Positions 33,387-44,700 of a DNA stretch of 64,000 bases are shown piece after piece; the first letter of the stretch is position 1, and every line of letters starts with the position of its first letter. The stretch is from Aurantiacibacter aquimixticola (GTDB lineage Bacteria > Pseudomonadota > Alphaproteobacteria > Sphingomonadales > Sphingomonadaceae): NCBI RefSeq assembly GCF_003605475.1, contig NZ_RAHX01000001.1, positions 1,302,001-1,366,000 on the forward strand, read 5' to 3'. The notes below the pieces were generated by a model, which was not told the DNA's origin, did not search any database, and saw only the letters and a program-made list of their open reading frames with translations. Made by a program: the position numbers and the translations under genes.

Positions 33387-34319
33387 TCAGCACCCGCCAT
33401 CCGGGCAGCCGCGATCGCGCTCCACTTGGATGGTGACATGGTCCACGCCGTGATCGTGCTCCAGCCTGCGCGCCACATCACGCAGGAAAGCATCGCCGGG
33501 ATGGCCGCCGGGCATGAGGAGGTGCGCTGTCAGCGCGGTTTCGGTGGTGCTCATGGGCCAGATATGCAGGTCGTGCACCGCTTCCACGCCGGGCAAGTCG
33601 CGCAAATAGGTGCGTACCGCGTCGCAATCCACGCTGTCGGGCACGGCCAGCAGGCCCATCTTCACGCTGTCCTTCAGCAGGCCCCAAGTGCCCCATGCGA
33701 TCACGACGACGATCAGCAGGCTCACCAGCGGATCGATGACGACATAGCCGGTCAGCAAGATCGCCACGCCCGCCACCACCACGCCGACCGAAACCAGGGC
33801 GTCCGCCGCCATGTGCAGGAAGGCGCCGCGAATGTTGAGATCGTGCTTGCGCCCGCGCATGAACATCAGTGCGGTGGCGGTGTTGATGACGATGCCGATC
33901 CCCGCCACCCAGATCATCGTCCAGCCTTCCGGCTCCACCGGATCGATGAAGCGATGGATCGTCTCGAACAGGATGGCGCCGATGGCCACCAGCAGCAGCA
34001 CGGCATTGGCAAAGGCGGCGAGGATGGTGCTGCTTTTCAGCCCGTAGGTAAAGCGCGCGGATGGCGGCTTCTTCGCCGCGACGCTCGCGCCCCAGGCGAT
34101 CAGCAGGCCGAGAACGTCGGAGAGATTGTGTCCGGCATCGGCGACCAGCGCCATCGAGCCGGAGAGGACACCGAAGGTTGCCTCGACGATGACGAAGGCT
34201 GTGTTGAGCACCACGCCGATGGCGAAGGCGCGCCCGAAATCCTTCGGCGCGTGACTGTGCCCGTGACCATGCGAATGGCCATGTGCATGCTCGTGACTAT
34301 GCGAGTGCCCTGCGCCCAT
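33387..34319 (-). CDS. Cation diffusion facilitator metal exporter (CzcD/ZitB-like)
   Basis: A 310-residue CDF transporter. The N-terminus is a His-rich segment (GHSHSHEHAHGHSHGHGHSH) that probably binds Zn2+. Six membrane segments follow, with the metal-site motifs ALVADAGHNLSDVLGLL (HxxxD) and AFLHMAADALVSVGVVV, then a cytoplasmic domain (LPGVEAVHDLHIWPMSTTET). It exports Zn2+, Cd2+ or Co2+ using the proton gradient. ATG 34319 is preferred; a TTG at 34334 is in frame. Confidence 0.93.
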   Translation of the reverse strand: MGAGHSHSHEHAHGHSHGHGHSHAPKDFGRAFAIGVVLNTAFVIVEATFGVLSGSMALVADAGHNLSDVLGLLIAWGASVAAKKPPSARFTYGLKSSTILAAFANAVLLLVAIGAILFETIHRFIDPVEPEGWTMIWVAGIGIVINTATALMFMRGRKHDLNIRGAFLHMAADALVSVGVVVAGVAILLTGYVVIDPLVSLLIVVVIAWGTWGLLKDSVKMGLLAVPDSVDCDAVRTYLRDLPGVEAVHDLHIWPMSTTETALTAHLLMPGGHPGDAFLRDVARRLEHDHGVDHVTIQVERDRGCPDGGC

Positions 34320-34339
34320 CCGGCCTGGCTTCAATTCTG

Positions 34340-35635
34340 CTATAGTCCCGCGAGCGTTCCATCGGCGCTCTCCAAAAACGCTAGATTGCGCCGAAGTGCA
34401 TACTCTGTTTGGATATACAATCTACGATTTCGTCCCAATGCATCGGCAGCGCGGCTAATCTCGTCGTATAGTGCGATGTTTCTCTCAAAGCTGAGGCGCG
34501 CGAAAGAAAGCTGCTCTTCCAATGCGCGACCTGCGACATCGAGCTGTGCCAATATTTCGCGCTGAAGTTCTATCTCTCGATACGCTCTGACAACTTGCTC
34601 CGTCAGCGCTCTCTCTACACTGCCTAAATCAGCTTCCGCCGAAGCCAACCGCGCTTCTTCCAATTCTCTGCGAGCCGAAAACTGGCCGCCTTGATAAATC
34701 GGAATGGTGAGCGTCACTCCAACGCGATTTCGCTCCACGACCTCGTCGAGATCTTCATTATAACGCGCCGATGCGAACGCGCCGAGATCGAGTTCAGGAA
34801 AACGATCTCGAGCCGCCTCGGCCACGCGCGCCCTCTGCGCAGAAATGGCAGCACGAGCACTCAATAGCTGCGGCGCTCCCAGCTGTAGGTGCTCCAAAAG
34901 CGCAAGAGCCGATGGAAAGCGTTGAGAAGGCCCGGGTGTCTGAACGTCTCGGAGTGGCAAATTTCTCGGACACCGGTAATCGAGCCCCGTGAGCGAGAGA
35001 AGTTCGGATCGAGCGCTCGTTGCCGCGAGCTCCGCGAGTAGCCGGTCATTTTCCGCTGTCGCGCTTCCCGCGACGATCTGCGCGGCCGCGCCTCCCGTAA
35101 TCAGCTGATTTTCGAGAGCTCGTTGAGCTAATTCGGCATCCTCAGAAAAAATGAGTGCCTGCCGCTCAGCCAACACTATCAGGTCGACAGCTTCTGCCAG
35201 ATCAAAAAATGCAAAGGCGGCTTGCAAGGCGACATCACGTTCCACGCTCTGCCGGTCAAACGCTGCGACCTCGATATCCGCCCGCGCTGCTCGGGTGGCG
35301 GCGCTGATCCGCCCGAAATCGAAAAGGATCTGGCGTAACTGAACGCCAGCCTCGTTGTCAGACTGCGCGTTAAGCAATTGCCCTCCATCACCTAAGCCAG
35401 ATCGCGCAAATGCGGAAATCTGGGGGCGTCCCGCTGATCTTTCAATTTTGTACTGAGCTTGTGCCGCAGCAATCTGCGCGTCAGATCCAAGGAGCCGGGG
35501 GTCTCGCGAGAGCGTGAGCTGGATGGTTTGCGCGATACCGGGGCATAAACTCTGCGGCAAAGTTTGCGCAGCGGAAGGCGAACTCACGGCGAGCGCAACC
35601 GCCGTGACGAAAGAGACTGCAACGAGCTTCTTCAT
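34340..35635 (-). CDS. TolC-family outer membrane efflux/secretion protein
   Basis: A 431-residue protein with a signal peptide (MKKLVAVSFVTAVALAVSSP, then SAAQ) and two OEP repeats of long coiled-coil helices (SDNEAGVQLRQILFDFGRIS, and RNRVGVTLTIPIYQGGQFSA). It would form the outer-membrane channel of the type I secretion system. The proposed ATG at 35635 is six bases after the adaptor stop, in GTP-like spacing for a coupled gene; a TTG at 35644 is an alternative. It is the last gene of the adhesin-ABC-adaptor-OMP series. Confidence 0.9.
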   Translation of the reverse strand: MKKLVAVSFVTAVALAVSSPSAAQTLPQSLCPGIAQTIQLTLSRDPRLLGSDAQIAAAQAQYKIERSAGRPQISAFARSGLGDGGQLLNAQSDNEAGVQLRQILFDFGRISAATRAARADIEVAAFDRQSVERDVALQAAFAFFDLAEAVDLIVLAERQALIFSEDAELAQRALENQLITGGAAAQIVAGSATAENDRLLAELAATSARSELLSLTGLDYRCPRNLPLRDVQTPGPSQRFPSALALLEHLQLGAPQLLSARAAISAQRARVAEAARDRFPELDLGAFASARYNEDLDEVVERNRVGVTLTIPIYQGGQFSARRELEEARLASAEADLGSVERALTEQVVRAYREIELQREILAQLDVAGRALEEQLSFARLSFERNIALYDEISRAADALGRNRRLYIQTEYALRRNLAFLESADGTLAGL

Positions 35636-35640
35636 TCCAG

Positions 35641-36948
35641 TCAATTCATGCTGAGACCACGTCTGACGGTGGCCATGATCGGTTCGACCATGTATGATAG
35701 AAATGTCCGCCGTTCTCCAGACGCGATAAATGCTTCTACTGGCATGCCCGGCTCCACCCGCAGCTCTTCAAAAGACGCGTCGTCACGAGCGGAGAGGCGC
35801 AGGCGCGCGTCATAATATACGAGGCCCGTCTGCGGTTCGTCTTTCAGATCTGCGCTTACCGACAGCACTTCGCCCATCAGGCGAGGCGCTTCATAACTCT
35901 TATACGCAGAGAGCTGTGCTTCGACTGGCAGGCCACTGAACACCGAGTCTCGATCAGCAGGCTGGACCCGGACCTGCGCGATGACCTCCTGATTGGTCGG
36001 CACAATCTCCATGACTTTCTCGCCCGGCGTAATGACCGAGCCCGGCGTCGTGAATGCGAGATTCAAGATCGTCCCAGACTGAGGTGCTATGATCATGGTG
36101 CGATCAAGCACGTCACTGGCCTCGTCTAAACGCTCACGTAAGGCGAATACGGAGCGCCGCGCTTCGAGCAACTGGCTTGACAAATTTTCGACATCGGATG
36201 CTCTGGATTGGCCGACCTGCGCATTCATCTCAGCGCTTTCCCGACCGAGCCGAGCGCGCTCGGCACGCAGCCTTGCGAGCTCACCATCGATGCGCGCGAC
36301 CTCCCTTTCGAGGGATTCAACCTGCTGCCTAGTCACGAGCCGTTCGGCGAGCAGCGGGCGTATATGCTCCAGCTCTGACATGGATGACGCTCTTGATCGC
36401 GAAAGAGCTGCTATCTGGGCCGGAATGCCACCAATCTGCGTGCGGAGCGTCTGCTGACGGCTACGAAGAACGGACACGTCTTGGCGCTGACGCTCGTTTT
36501 GCTGCCGGAACAAGGCCATCTGCTCCTGGCGAATGAGATTTTTGGTCTGATCGTCCAGATCGACCGATGCCAGTGATGCGAAAGTCGGCGTTCCGGTTCT
36601 GAGCGTAAGCGCCTGAAGACGATCCACCGTGGCAAGCATCGTCGCCAGTTCTTTTTGCAGTTCGTTGCGGCCGGCCGATGCGGACACGTTTTCCAGTTCA
36701 ACGAGAACATCGCCGGCTTCAACGGTCTCACCTTCGCGCACGCGCACGCTCTTTATGATACCGCCCTCAAGATGCTGTACGACTTTCCGCTCGTCCTCAG
36801 CGACAACGTAGCCACTGACAGTCACGCCCTCATCGAGCGGAACCAGGGCACTCCACAGCAGAAATCCGCCAATCCCGCAAAGGCACGCAAGCAACGCGAT
36901 TCTGAGGGTTCTATCTTTCAGCGGACGGGCGCGCTCGAACTTGATCAC
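35641..36948 (-). CDS. HlyD-family type I secretion periplasmic adaptor
   Basis: A 435-residue adaptor with one N-terminal membrane helix (about residues 14-34), a lipoyl/barrel-sandwich half (GYVVAEDERKVVQHLEGGII, VREGETVEAGDVLVELEN), long coiled-coil segments, and the closing beta domain (GEVLSVSADLKDEPQTGLVY, LRVEPGMPVEAFI). It joins the inner-membrane ABC exporter to the TolC-like channel. The start overlaps the ABC stop (ATGA at 36945-36948). Confidence 0.94.
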   Translation of the reverse strand: MIKFERARPLKDRTLRIALLACLCGIGGFLLWSALVPLDEGVTVSGYVVAEDERKVVQHLEGGIIKSVRVREGETVEAGDVLVELENVSASAGRNELQKELATMLATVDRLQALTLRTGTPTFASLASVDLDDQTKNLIRQEQMALFRQQNERQRQDVSVLRSRQQTLRTQIGGIPAQIAALSRSRASSMSELEHIRPLLAERLVTRQQVESLEREVARIDGELARLRAERARLGRESAEMNAQVGQSRASDVENLSSQLLEARRSVFALRERLDEASDVLDRTMIIAPQSGTILNLAFTTPGSVITPGEKVMEIVPTNQEVIAQVRVQPADRDSVFSGLPVEAQLSAYKSYEAPRLMGEVLSVSADLKDEPQTGLVYYDARLRLSARDDASFEELRVEPGMPVEAFIASGERRTFLSYMVEPIMATVRRGLSMN

Positions 36949-38681
36949 TTCGTCGTCTCCGCCGGCATGGCTGATGCCTCTTTTTCAGCATGAAGCTCTC
37001 GCACCTTCGCAGCATATTCTGCACCGGACATAGCGACGAGCTGACGATCAAAAATCGTCATGATCGTGTCTGCAATGCTGAGCATGCGCGTATCATGCGT
37101 GGCAATGACGAAGGTCGTGTCGCGCTTGTTGGGCCTGACCTTCGCGAGTCGCGCAAAGAAATCGAAGAAAGCAGCAGAGCGTTGGCGATCAAGGTGCGCG
37201 GTGGGTTCATCAAGTATGACCAGTGGCGGCTGCCCGAAGAATGCTCGCGCCAACCCAATTCCTTGCCGCTGCCCGGCAGAGAGATGGATACCATTTTGTC
37301 CCACTGGCGTGTCATACGCCATCGGCAATGACAGTATCATCTCGTGGACACCGCAGCGATGTGCAGCACCGAATACGTCTTCCGGCTTCGCCTGCGTGAA
37401 GCGCGAGATGTTATGGAAAACCGAACCGGTCAACAATTCAACGTCCTGCGGCATATATCCCGTATATCGACCGCGATCCCAGGATGCCCAGTCCGCGATG
37501 TCTCGGTTGCCGAGCAGAATACGACCGTCATGAAGTGGCCATGCACCGGACAGGGTCTGCAGCACCGTGGTCTTTCCCGCACCGCTCGGCCCGACGAGCG
37601 CGATTATTCCGCCGCGAACGAGGTCGATACTGGCGGGCTTCAGGAGCGCCTTCTCGGCACTGGGCAAGCCGACGACCGCCTGATCGAGCGATAAGCGCGG
37701 CTCCGGACGAGGCAAGGGGACCGTCTCCCGCCACTCGGCAAAACCATCGGGCCGCTCGATCAAGAACTCTTTGAGCGCGCCCCAGCTCTGGCGCGCCTTT
37801 ATCAGGTGCTTCCATGCTCCGACGGACTGATCGACGGGGGCGAGTGCGCGACCCATGATGATTGAGGCGGCAATAATGGCACCAGCGCTAACTTGCTGAT
37901 TAAGTGCAAGATATGCACCGGCGCCCAAGATCAGAACCTGCAGCATTTGCCGGGCCGCTTTTGCTGAAGCGATAAAGAAATTGACGCGGGCCTGTGGATC
38001 GAGCGAGCCGTCGAGCGCAGCCAAGCGCTGAGACTGCCAGGCCGAAACGACGTATTCGTTCATTCCCATCGATTCGACGGCCGAACGCTGCCTGAGCGCG
38101 TGATCAAGATCGGCTTGGACACCTTGCTCACGCTTACCGGCATCTTCCAGCGCATCGCGCGACATGCGTTCTGTGACGATTGCAATCGCGATCAGGATGA
38201 TCGCACCTACCAAGCCGATGCCCCCAAGAATGGGATGGATCAGAAACATCACCAGAAGGAACATTGGGACGAAGGGAATGTCCAACACGGGTGCAATCAC
38301 TGCGTTTACGAACAGGCTTTGAACCCTCGTTAAATCGCTTACGCGCGCTGCCACTTGGGAAGGGAGCAGTTCGCGGGCCGACAATCCCGCCTTCAGCACC
38401 GCTCTATCTAAAGATGCCCCGATGAATCGGCCCATAGAGGCGAGGAGACGCCGCCTGCCCCCTTCGGCTGCGACGAAAAATACGAGCATGAAAAGCGCGA
38501 TTGCTGTCACAAGCATAAGGGTGTCGTAGCTGCCCGAAGTCAGCACGCGATCATACACCTGCATCATGTAGATTGGCGCTACCAGCGCCAGCATGTTAAG
38601 TATAACGGTGAAAGCGACGGCTACCCAGAAGTAGCCGCGCATCGACTTTTTCAAATCACTGATGGCTTGCTTACCATCCAT
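36945..38681 (-). CDS. Type I secretion ABC exporter, PrtD type
   Basis: A 578-residue permease-ATPase. Six membrane segments cover about residues 20-300, beginning VAVAFTVILNMLALVAPIYM. The ATPase has Walker A ALVGPSGAGKTTVLQTLS, Q-loop TGYMPQDVELL, signature HLSAGQRQGIGLARAFFG and Walker B PPLVILDEPTAHLD. There is no N-terminal C39 peptidase or C39-like domain, so it belongs to the PrtD/metalloprotease-exporter type, not the HlyB/LapB type. ATG 38681 is chosen; GTG 38705 is possible. It follows the adhesin gene after 94 bp with hairpins. Confidence 0.93.
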   Translation of the reverse strand: MDGKQAISDLKKSMRGYFWVAVAFTVILNMLALVAPIYMMQVYDRVLTSGSYDTLMLVTAIALFMLVFFVAAEGGRRRLLASMGRFIGASLDRAVLKAGLSARELLPSQVAARVSDLTRVQSLFVNAVIAPVLDIPFVPMFLLVMFLIHPILGGIGLVGAIILIAIAIVTERMSRDALEDAGKREQGVQADLDHALRQRSAVESMGMNEYVVSAWQSQRLAALDGSLDPQARVNFFIASAKAARQMLQVLILGAGAYLALNQQVSAGAIIAASIIMGRALAPVDQSVGAWKHLIKARQSWGALKEFLIERPDGFAEWRETVPLPRPEPRLSLDQAVVGLPSAEKALLKPASIDLVRGGIIALVGPSGAGKTTVLQTLSGAWPLHDGRILLGNRDIADWASWDRGRYTGYMPQDVELLTGSVFHNISRFTQAKPEDVFGAAHRCGVHEMILSLPMAYDTPVGQNGIHLSAGQRQGIGLARAFFGQPPLVILDEPTAHLDRQRSAAFFDFFARLAKVRPNKRDTTFVIATHDTRMLSIADTIMTIFDRQLVAMSGAEYAAKVRELHAEKEASAMPAETTK

Positions 38682-38724
38682 CGCGACCAGGGCCCCCTCC
38701 GGCACTCACCAACGCCGACTTTCA

Positions 38725-38762
38725 CGGCACGAAAATGCCGGCGGGGCGCATTCGACCCCGCC
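38725..38762 (-). terminator. Tandem hairpins between adhesin and exporter genes, possible attenuator
   Basis: On the minus strand a 7-bp stem GGCGGGG/CCCCGCC (38762-38740) with a 9-nt loop is followed at once by a second stem CGGCA/TGCCG (38740-38725) enclosing TTTTCG. No long T run follows, so partial termination is likelier than a full stop. This would lower exporter expression relative to the substrate. Confidence 0.5.
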
Positions 38763-38775
38763 AGCCACATTCGAA

Positions 38776-41700
38776 TTAAGCGATTTCCATCACGTCAGCG
38801 GACATCGGATTGATCGCGTAATCGATATCTTCATCGCCGAAGATGCTCGAATCTTCAAGCGAGATCAGGTCGTCCGCTTCCGCCAATGCAGGCAAGTCAG
38901 CGAAGTCCAGAGGCTCTCGAGCCACGAGCGAGGGCAGTGTGACCATTCGGCCAAAGCCCATTTCAGAATTCTCCACCGGTGCGATGGCAGCCGGCTCGAG
39001 ATTGCTCAGGATCGCCTCGAAGGCGGCAGGGCTGCCAGGTTGACGAACAGCCATGAAGGCAAAATCATCCACCATTTCCATCTCTGGACCATTCGGCTCC
39101 AGGACGGCCTCGGCCAGCATTGCATCGGTCGAGAAGATCATCGTGGTCATTGAGCTCGAAGCTTCTTCGATTGTGATGGTCAACTCATCCGTTGCCGTCA
39201 GGCCGCCTTCGTCTTCAGCCTGAATCGTGATCGTGTACGTGCCAGCCTGGGTAGGTGTTCCAACGAGCTTCGTATCCTCGAAATTGAGGCCAGGCGGCAG
39301 CGGATCGAGCGAAGTCAGGCTAAGCTGCGGGTCTCCGTCCGGATCGCCGAATGCATCTGCCGGGAAATTGTACTCGAAGGGCTGGTCCACCTGGCCGTTC
39401 GCCGAACCAATTCCTCCGTCCACAAAGGGCGCATCGTTCACCGGATTGACTTGCAGGCTGACCGTATTCGGCGTCGCAGTCGCTCCGTTGAAGTCCGATA
39501 CGGTATAGCGGAAACTGTCTTCGCCATTGAAGTCGGCATTGCCCGTGTAGATAAGCAAACCGTTTTCGATGGCGACGGAGCCGTTTGCCGGAGCCTGCGT
39601 GATCGCGAGAGTTGCCGGATCGATATTGTTGTCCGGATCCCTTGCCAGTTCGAGGACATCGAAGACGACGGAGCGATCTTCATCCACGTTGGCCTCAGTC
39701 TCGGCAACTGTCGGAGCGCTGTTGTTCTGAACTGCGCTCGCGTTGGATGCCGCCGACGCATTGGCACCTGTTTCGGGAGTGAAGCTTGCCGAACGCACCG
39801 TCGCCGAAACGTCACCATCCTTGTCCGAAATTCTTAGCTCGTTGAAGATCGTGTCACCTTCAGGATCGAAGGAGAAAGAGAAGTTCGAATTCGTCGTGAT
39901 TACGTCCTTGTTAGCGACAACGACACCACCGTTGAGTGCTTCGACAAGGAATGTCGCATCACCGCCGGAAGAGTCCATGATGTTATCAAGCTGTACCCTG
40001 ACGCGGCTGGCCGCACCTTCGGATACGGCGATGGTAGCCGATCCGCCCTGCTCGATATCCTGCGGCGTACCTTCCCCACTATCGCTGCCGCTCTGGCCAC
40101 CGCTCGACGGTTCGCTGACGGTGAACACGAAAGTATCTTTGGTGGTTGCACCTTGCGGATCGATCGCAGTGATTGTCACCGAGTAGTTTCCAGCCTCGTT
40201 CGGGCGACCCGTAAGAACGCCGTCACGGAAAATGGTACCTCTCGGGTTTCCGGAAGCGGAAAGCGTGATTGCACCCCCTTCTGGATCGCGGAAGGTACCA
40301 TCGGGAATTTCATAGCGAATGAAACCGTCTACCGTACCCGAGACGTCTGCAATGGGATTGACCAAGCGAGGCGCGAGATTTTCTCCAGGCGCTTTTACAT
40401 TTACAGTGAAGGTGTCTGTTATCTTGGCACCATCGGGATCGGTCGCAGTCAGAGTGACTGTGTAGGTGCCAGTCTCGCTGATGCGACCTTGCAGCGCACC
40501 ATCACGGAAGATTGTTCCGCGCGGATTCCCCGACGCCGAGATGACGAGACTATCCATGTCGGGATCGACGAAGGTGTCGCGCTGAATGTTGTATTTGAAG
40601 AAGTTGCTCGCGCGAACATCGACATCGGGTACGGGTTCATTGACCACCGGCGCTCTGTTGCCGACCGGTTCGTTCACCGTCAGCGTGAAGCTTTCATCGA
40701 CCGAAGCCATGTCGGGATCGGTTGCCGTCACCACGATTTCAAAGGTTCCAGCCGTACTTGGCGTACCACTGATCGTTCCCCCATCGAAAGTCAGACCATC
40801 CGGCAGACCGCTGGCCGAAAGGATCAGGGAGTCGTTAATATCAGGATCGGAGAAGGTCGCGCTTGGGATGGCGAAACTGAATTCGGCACCAGCGTCCGTG
40901 CTCCTGTTGCTGATTGGCTGATTGACCTCGGGTGCGCGGTTTGGTGGCGGCGCACCCACATCGATGGTGAAGACATCCTTGACGAAGGCTCCTTCGCTGT
41001 CGGTTGCAGTCACAGTCACGTTGAAAGTGCCTTCCTGCGCCGGAACGCCGCTGATGACACCATCTTCAAAAGACAGCCCGGTCGGCAGTCCGGTGACGGA
41101 AACCGTCGGAGGAGCACCATCGGGATCGCTGAAGGTATTGGCCGGAAGTTCAAAGACGAACGATGTCTCTGCCTGAGCCGTCTGATCGGCGATTTCATTG
41201 TCCACAACCGGCGCCTGGTTGCCGCCGTCATTGAGAGGCTGATCGCCAACGGTAATCGTGAATGTGTCCGAAGTCTGACGACCCGTGTTATCCGTGGCGG
41301 TAAGCGTGACGGTGAAGGTTCCGGTCTGCTCCGGGAAACCGGTGATCGCTCCGTCCGACAAGCTCAACCCGGCGGGCAGGCCCGTCGCGCTTAGCGTCAA
41401 TTCGTCATTGGGATTCGGATCGACGAAGAGGTTTTCCGGCAGCTGGAGCGAGAAGGGTTCCACAGTAGACGCTTGCTGATCTTCTACCGGGAATACCAGA
41501 ACTGGCGCAGAAGGCGGCACATCATTGGCGCCCGGAGCGACTGGCGCTTCCTGCACGTTGATCGTCAGCACCTGCGAAACGCTCGCACCGAACGGATCGG
41601 TTGCGGTCACCGTAATGTCGTAGGAGCCCACTGCGAGCGGCCGACCACTGATTGCACCTTCGGAAGCCACAAGACCGGTCGGCAAATCGCCAACCGTGAT

Positions 41701-44700
41701 CGTGAGCTCTTGCTCGGGATCCGGATCCGCAAAGGCATTGCTCGGAATGCTGAAGGAGAAGTCCTGATTGATGGAAGCTTCCAGGGTCGGAAGGTCGACG
41801 GCCACCACAGGCTCCTGATTATTCTCAGCGCCTTCGCCCGCTTCACTGCTTTCGGCAGGCGGCACATCGCTGCCTCCGGTGAAGCGCGGCTCGTCGAGTT
41901 GCTCTCCGGTCGGACGACCTTGCGCAAAGCCCTCGTTGATGAACTGGAGCGTTCCGGCGACTGGATTATCTCCGAGCGCCAGCTGCAGATCGAAATTGGC
42001 ATCCAGAAAGGCTGAGCCGTCGAAGATTGGAGGCTGAAAAGTGCCCTGCGGAGTGGTCGCGAAGACCGTCGCCGCCACATTCACCAGCTCTTGCGGGGTA
42101 AATCCTTCTCCGCCGAAGCGTTCGATCAGTTCAGGATTGCTGGCGATGAAGGACAGACCGTTGAAGATTTCCACGTCATCCGCCGCGATAGTTTCGTCGG
42201 CGGTTTCAATCTGCTCGACATTACGGAGGAAGTCCGTTTCGCCGGTCGCCGTGTTGCGGACGTAAATGGTTCCGTCGAAATCCTTGAAGATCACCAGATC
42301 GGAACTGTTCGCATCGATGACGAAAGTGTCTTCGCCGCTGCCACCAGAGACGAAGTCATTACCGGAGCCGCCGGTGATACGGTCATTGCCCGCTCCACCG
42401 AAAAGACTGTCATTACCGGCTTCGCCGTCGATCGTATCGTCCCCAAAGCCGCCCTCTATACGGTCTCCGGAGCCTCCGCCTGATAGCGTGTCATCGCCGT
42501 TCAAGCCGCGGATGAGATCGATGCCGTCAGTTCCGACAAGCGTATCGTTCGGCTCCACACCATCGATCGTACCGTCGATAACGTTGCCGAAATTTGCGTC
42601 GATCGAACCGGTCGTGGTCGAACTGTCGGCCATCGCAATACCAGCGCGTCCCGCCGCTGCAGCGCCTGCTGCCGCCGCTGCGACGCCGTAACCAGCCTCG
42701 GCCTCGGCCTCGGCTTCCACTTCTGCCTCGCTTTCAAACCGAGAGTCGATGCCTTCGGGTTCCTCGTCGATATCACCGTCGGCTCCTTCCGAAGCCGTGT
42801 CGAAGAGGAACGCGAGCTGGGAAGGATCGTAAGCTTCGGTCCAGACCGACACTTCGACGAATACCTCGAAGAGACCTTCAGCTTCGAGCTCGGCCTCATT
42901 GTCGAACCCACCTACGAGAGGCGTTCCGGCAACTGCCACAGCGACCGCAACGCCGCGGCCATCGGGATCCCAGGCGCGAGCGCTTGCGGTCACCCAACCG
43001 GCCTCACCCTCGGGCGGCGTCGATACGGAAACTTCGGTGAAAGCTCCGGACGCCGCCGCGCTGGCGGCGGCATGGGTCTTGGTTTCAAGTTCACCGACAG
43101 ATTGAATGCCGTCAAACCCGGCGGCACCTGCACCATACGCGGCCGCGCCTGCATTGAAGCCGACCTCAGCCTCCGCTTCGGCTTCTACCTCCACCTCGAA
43201 GATCACATCATTGACGTCGATCGCGGGCAGAGCAATTCCACCACGGTCACCCAATTCTTCGGGACCAGGATTATCTATATCCTGCATTCGGCTCTGTTCA
43301 TTGTCGAACACGCTGGTCGAGCTAGACGTGGCCGACGCACCTTCCGCGCCGTAGGGAATAAAGGCGTTAGCAGCCTGGACGGCGACGGCAGCGGCACCTG
43401 CAGCGGCGCTGTTGAAGCCCACCTCAGCTTTCGCCTCTACCTCGGCTTCCGCTTCATTCTCGATTTCGAAATTGCCATCGGGCAACGGGGTTACATCAGT
43501 CGTAGCCATCGGAGCCTCGGGCGATCGCGTTTTCGCATCGTCTTCCAGCGAGCGCTCGGTAACCTGGTTCACGCCCTCGGAAACGACGCCTTCTCGGCTG
43601 GTCATGAAACCACCGATCGCGACGCCCGCGCCAGAGGCGGAATTGCCGAGCGCGTCACCTTCAACAACGACGCTGTAGTCGGGCGCACCTGTATCGCTGA
43701 AGCCGAATTCCGCTTCCGCTTCGACTTCGGCTTCGGCTTCGGCCGGCGGACGACCGCCGTTCTGCGCCCGAAGACCTGCCAGCTCACGCGTGTAATCCTG
43801 ATCGTTCTCGGACCGGAAACTGGTTTCTTCAACCACATCGTTGGCACGCACCAGCACGCCAGATCCGTCGGTCGTGGAAGTCGAGCCGGAGGTCGACGCA
43901 GAAGCGAGGGCTGTCGCGCCGATGGCAGAAGAGCCGGCTCCGCCTGTCGCTACCACCGACACCGCAGCCGCGTTGTTGCCAACCTCTGCCTCGACTTCGG
44001 CCTCGGCCTCGGCCTCGGACTCGGCTTCGTAGAGACCGGTGCCGGGAACGACGCCAGCGGATTCGAGCGTCGGCGCGATCGTCTCGCGAACTGTCGTCTC
44101 GCCGGCATCGCTTTCGGCACCGTTTTCATAATTGACCGCGCGGCCACCACCGCCGACGGTATCGATTGCCGGCGCCGTAAGCGCTCCAATCGCGCTCTCG
44201 GCGAAGGTGAACAGGATCGGTTCAAACTCCGTCACGCGTGAGGTGTGCGTGTTCGTGCCGATCGAAGTTTCCGTGTCTGCAGCTGCATAATCGCCGACAA
44301 CCGCGACTGCGCTACCACCCGAGGCTGCAGCAGCGGCGGCTCCAGCGGCGACCTCTGCTTCAGCCTCTGCTTCGCTCTCTACCTCAACTTCAGTTTCGGA
44401 ATCGGTGACGATCAACGCATCTTCCGCACCCTCAGCCTGCAGTTCTGCTGTGCTCGGCGCGTCAGGCGTCTCAGTCAGGGCACCATCGGGCGTACCCGCA
44501 TCCGGCACACCCACATCGTCGGAATCTGGTGTGACAGCCGTGAATTTCACTTCGCCGTTGAAATCGGAGACGGAGGTAGACGTCGAAGTCGCTCCGTTGA
44601 TCGACGTGACAGTTTCCGTTGCGACGACATCGCCGGAGCCATCAACATCGAATACAACGGTCGTACCAACGGCGGCAAGAGCAGCAGACAGGCCTGCACC

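Noticed and set aside
42313..42555. RTX repeats as a sign of a pore-forming toxin
   Set aside because: There is no hydrophobic pore domain and the rest of the protein is built of adhesin-type beta domains, so an adhesin is likelier than a cytolysin.
43072..44241. Plus-strand frame of 389 residues opposite the adhesin
   Set aside because: Its composition is a by-product of the Glu-Ala repeat codons on the minus strand, and no ribosome site or domain is present.
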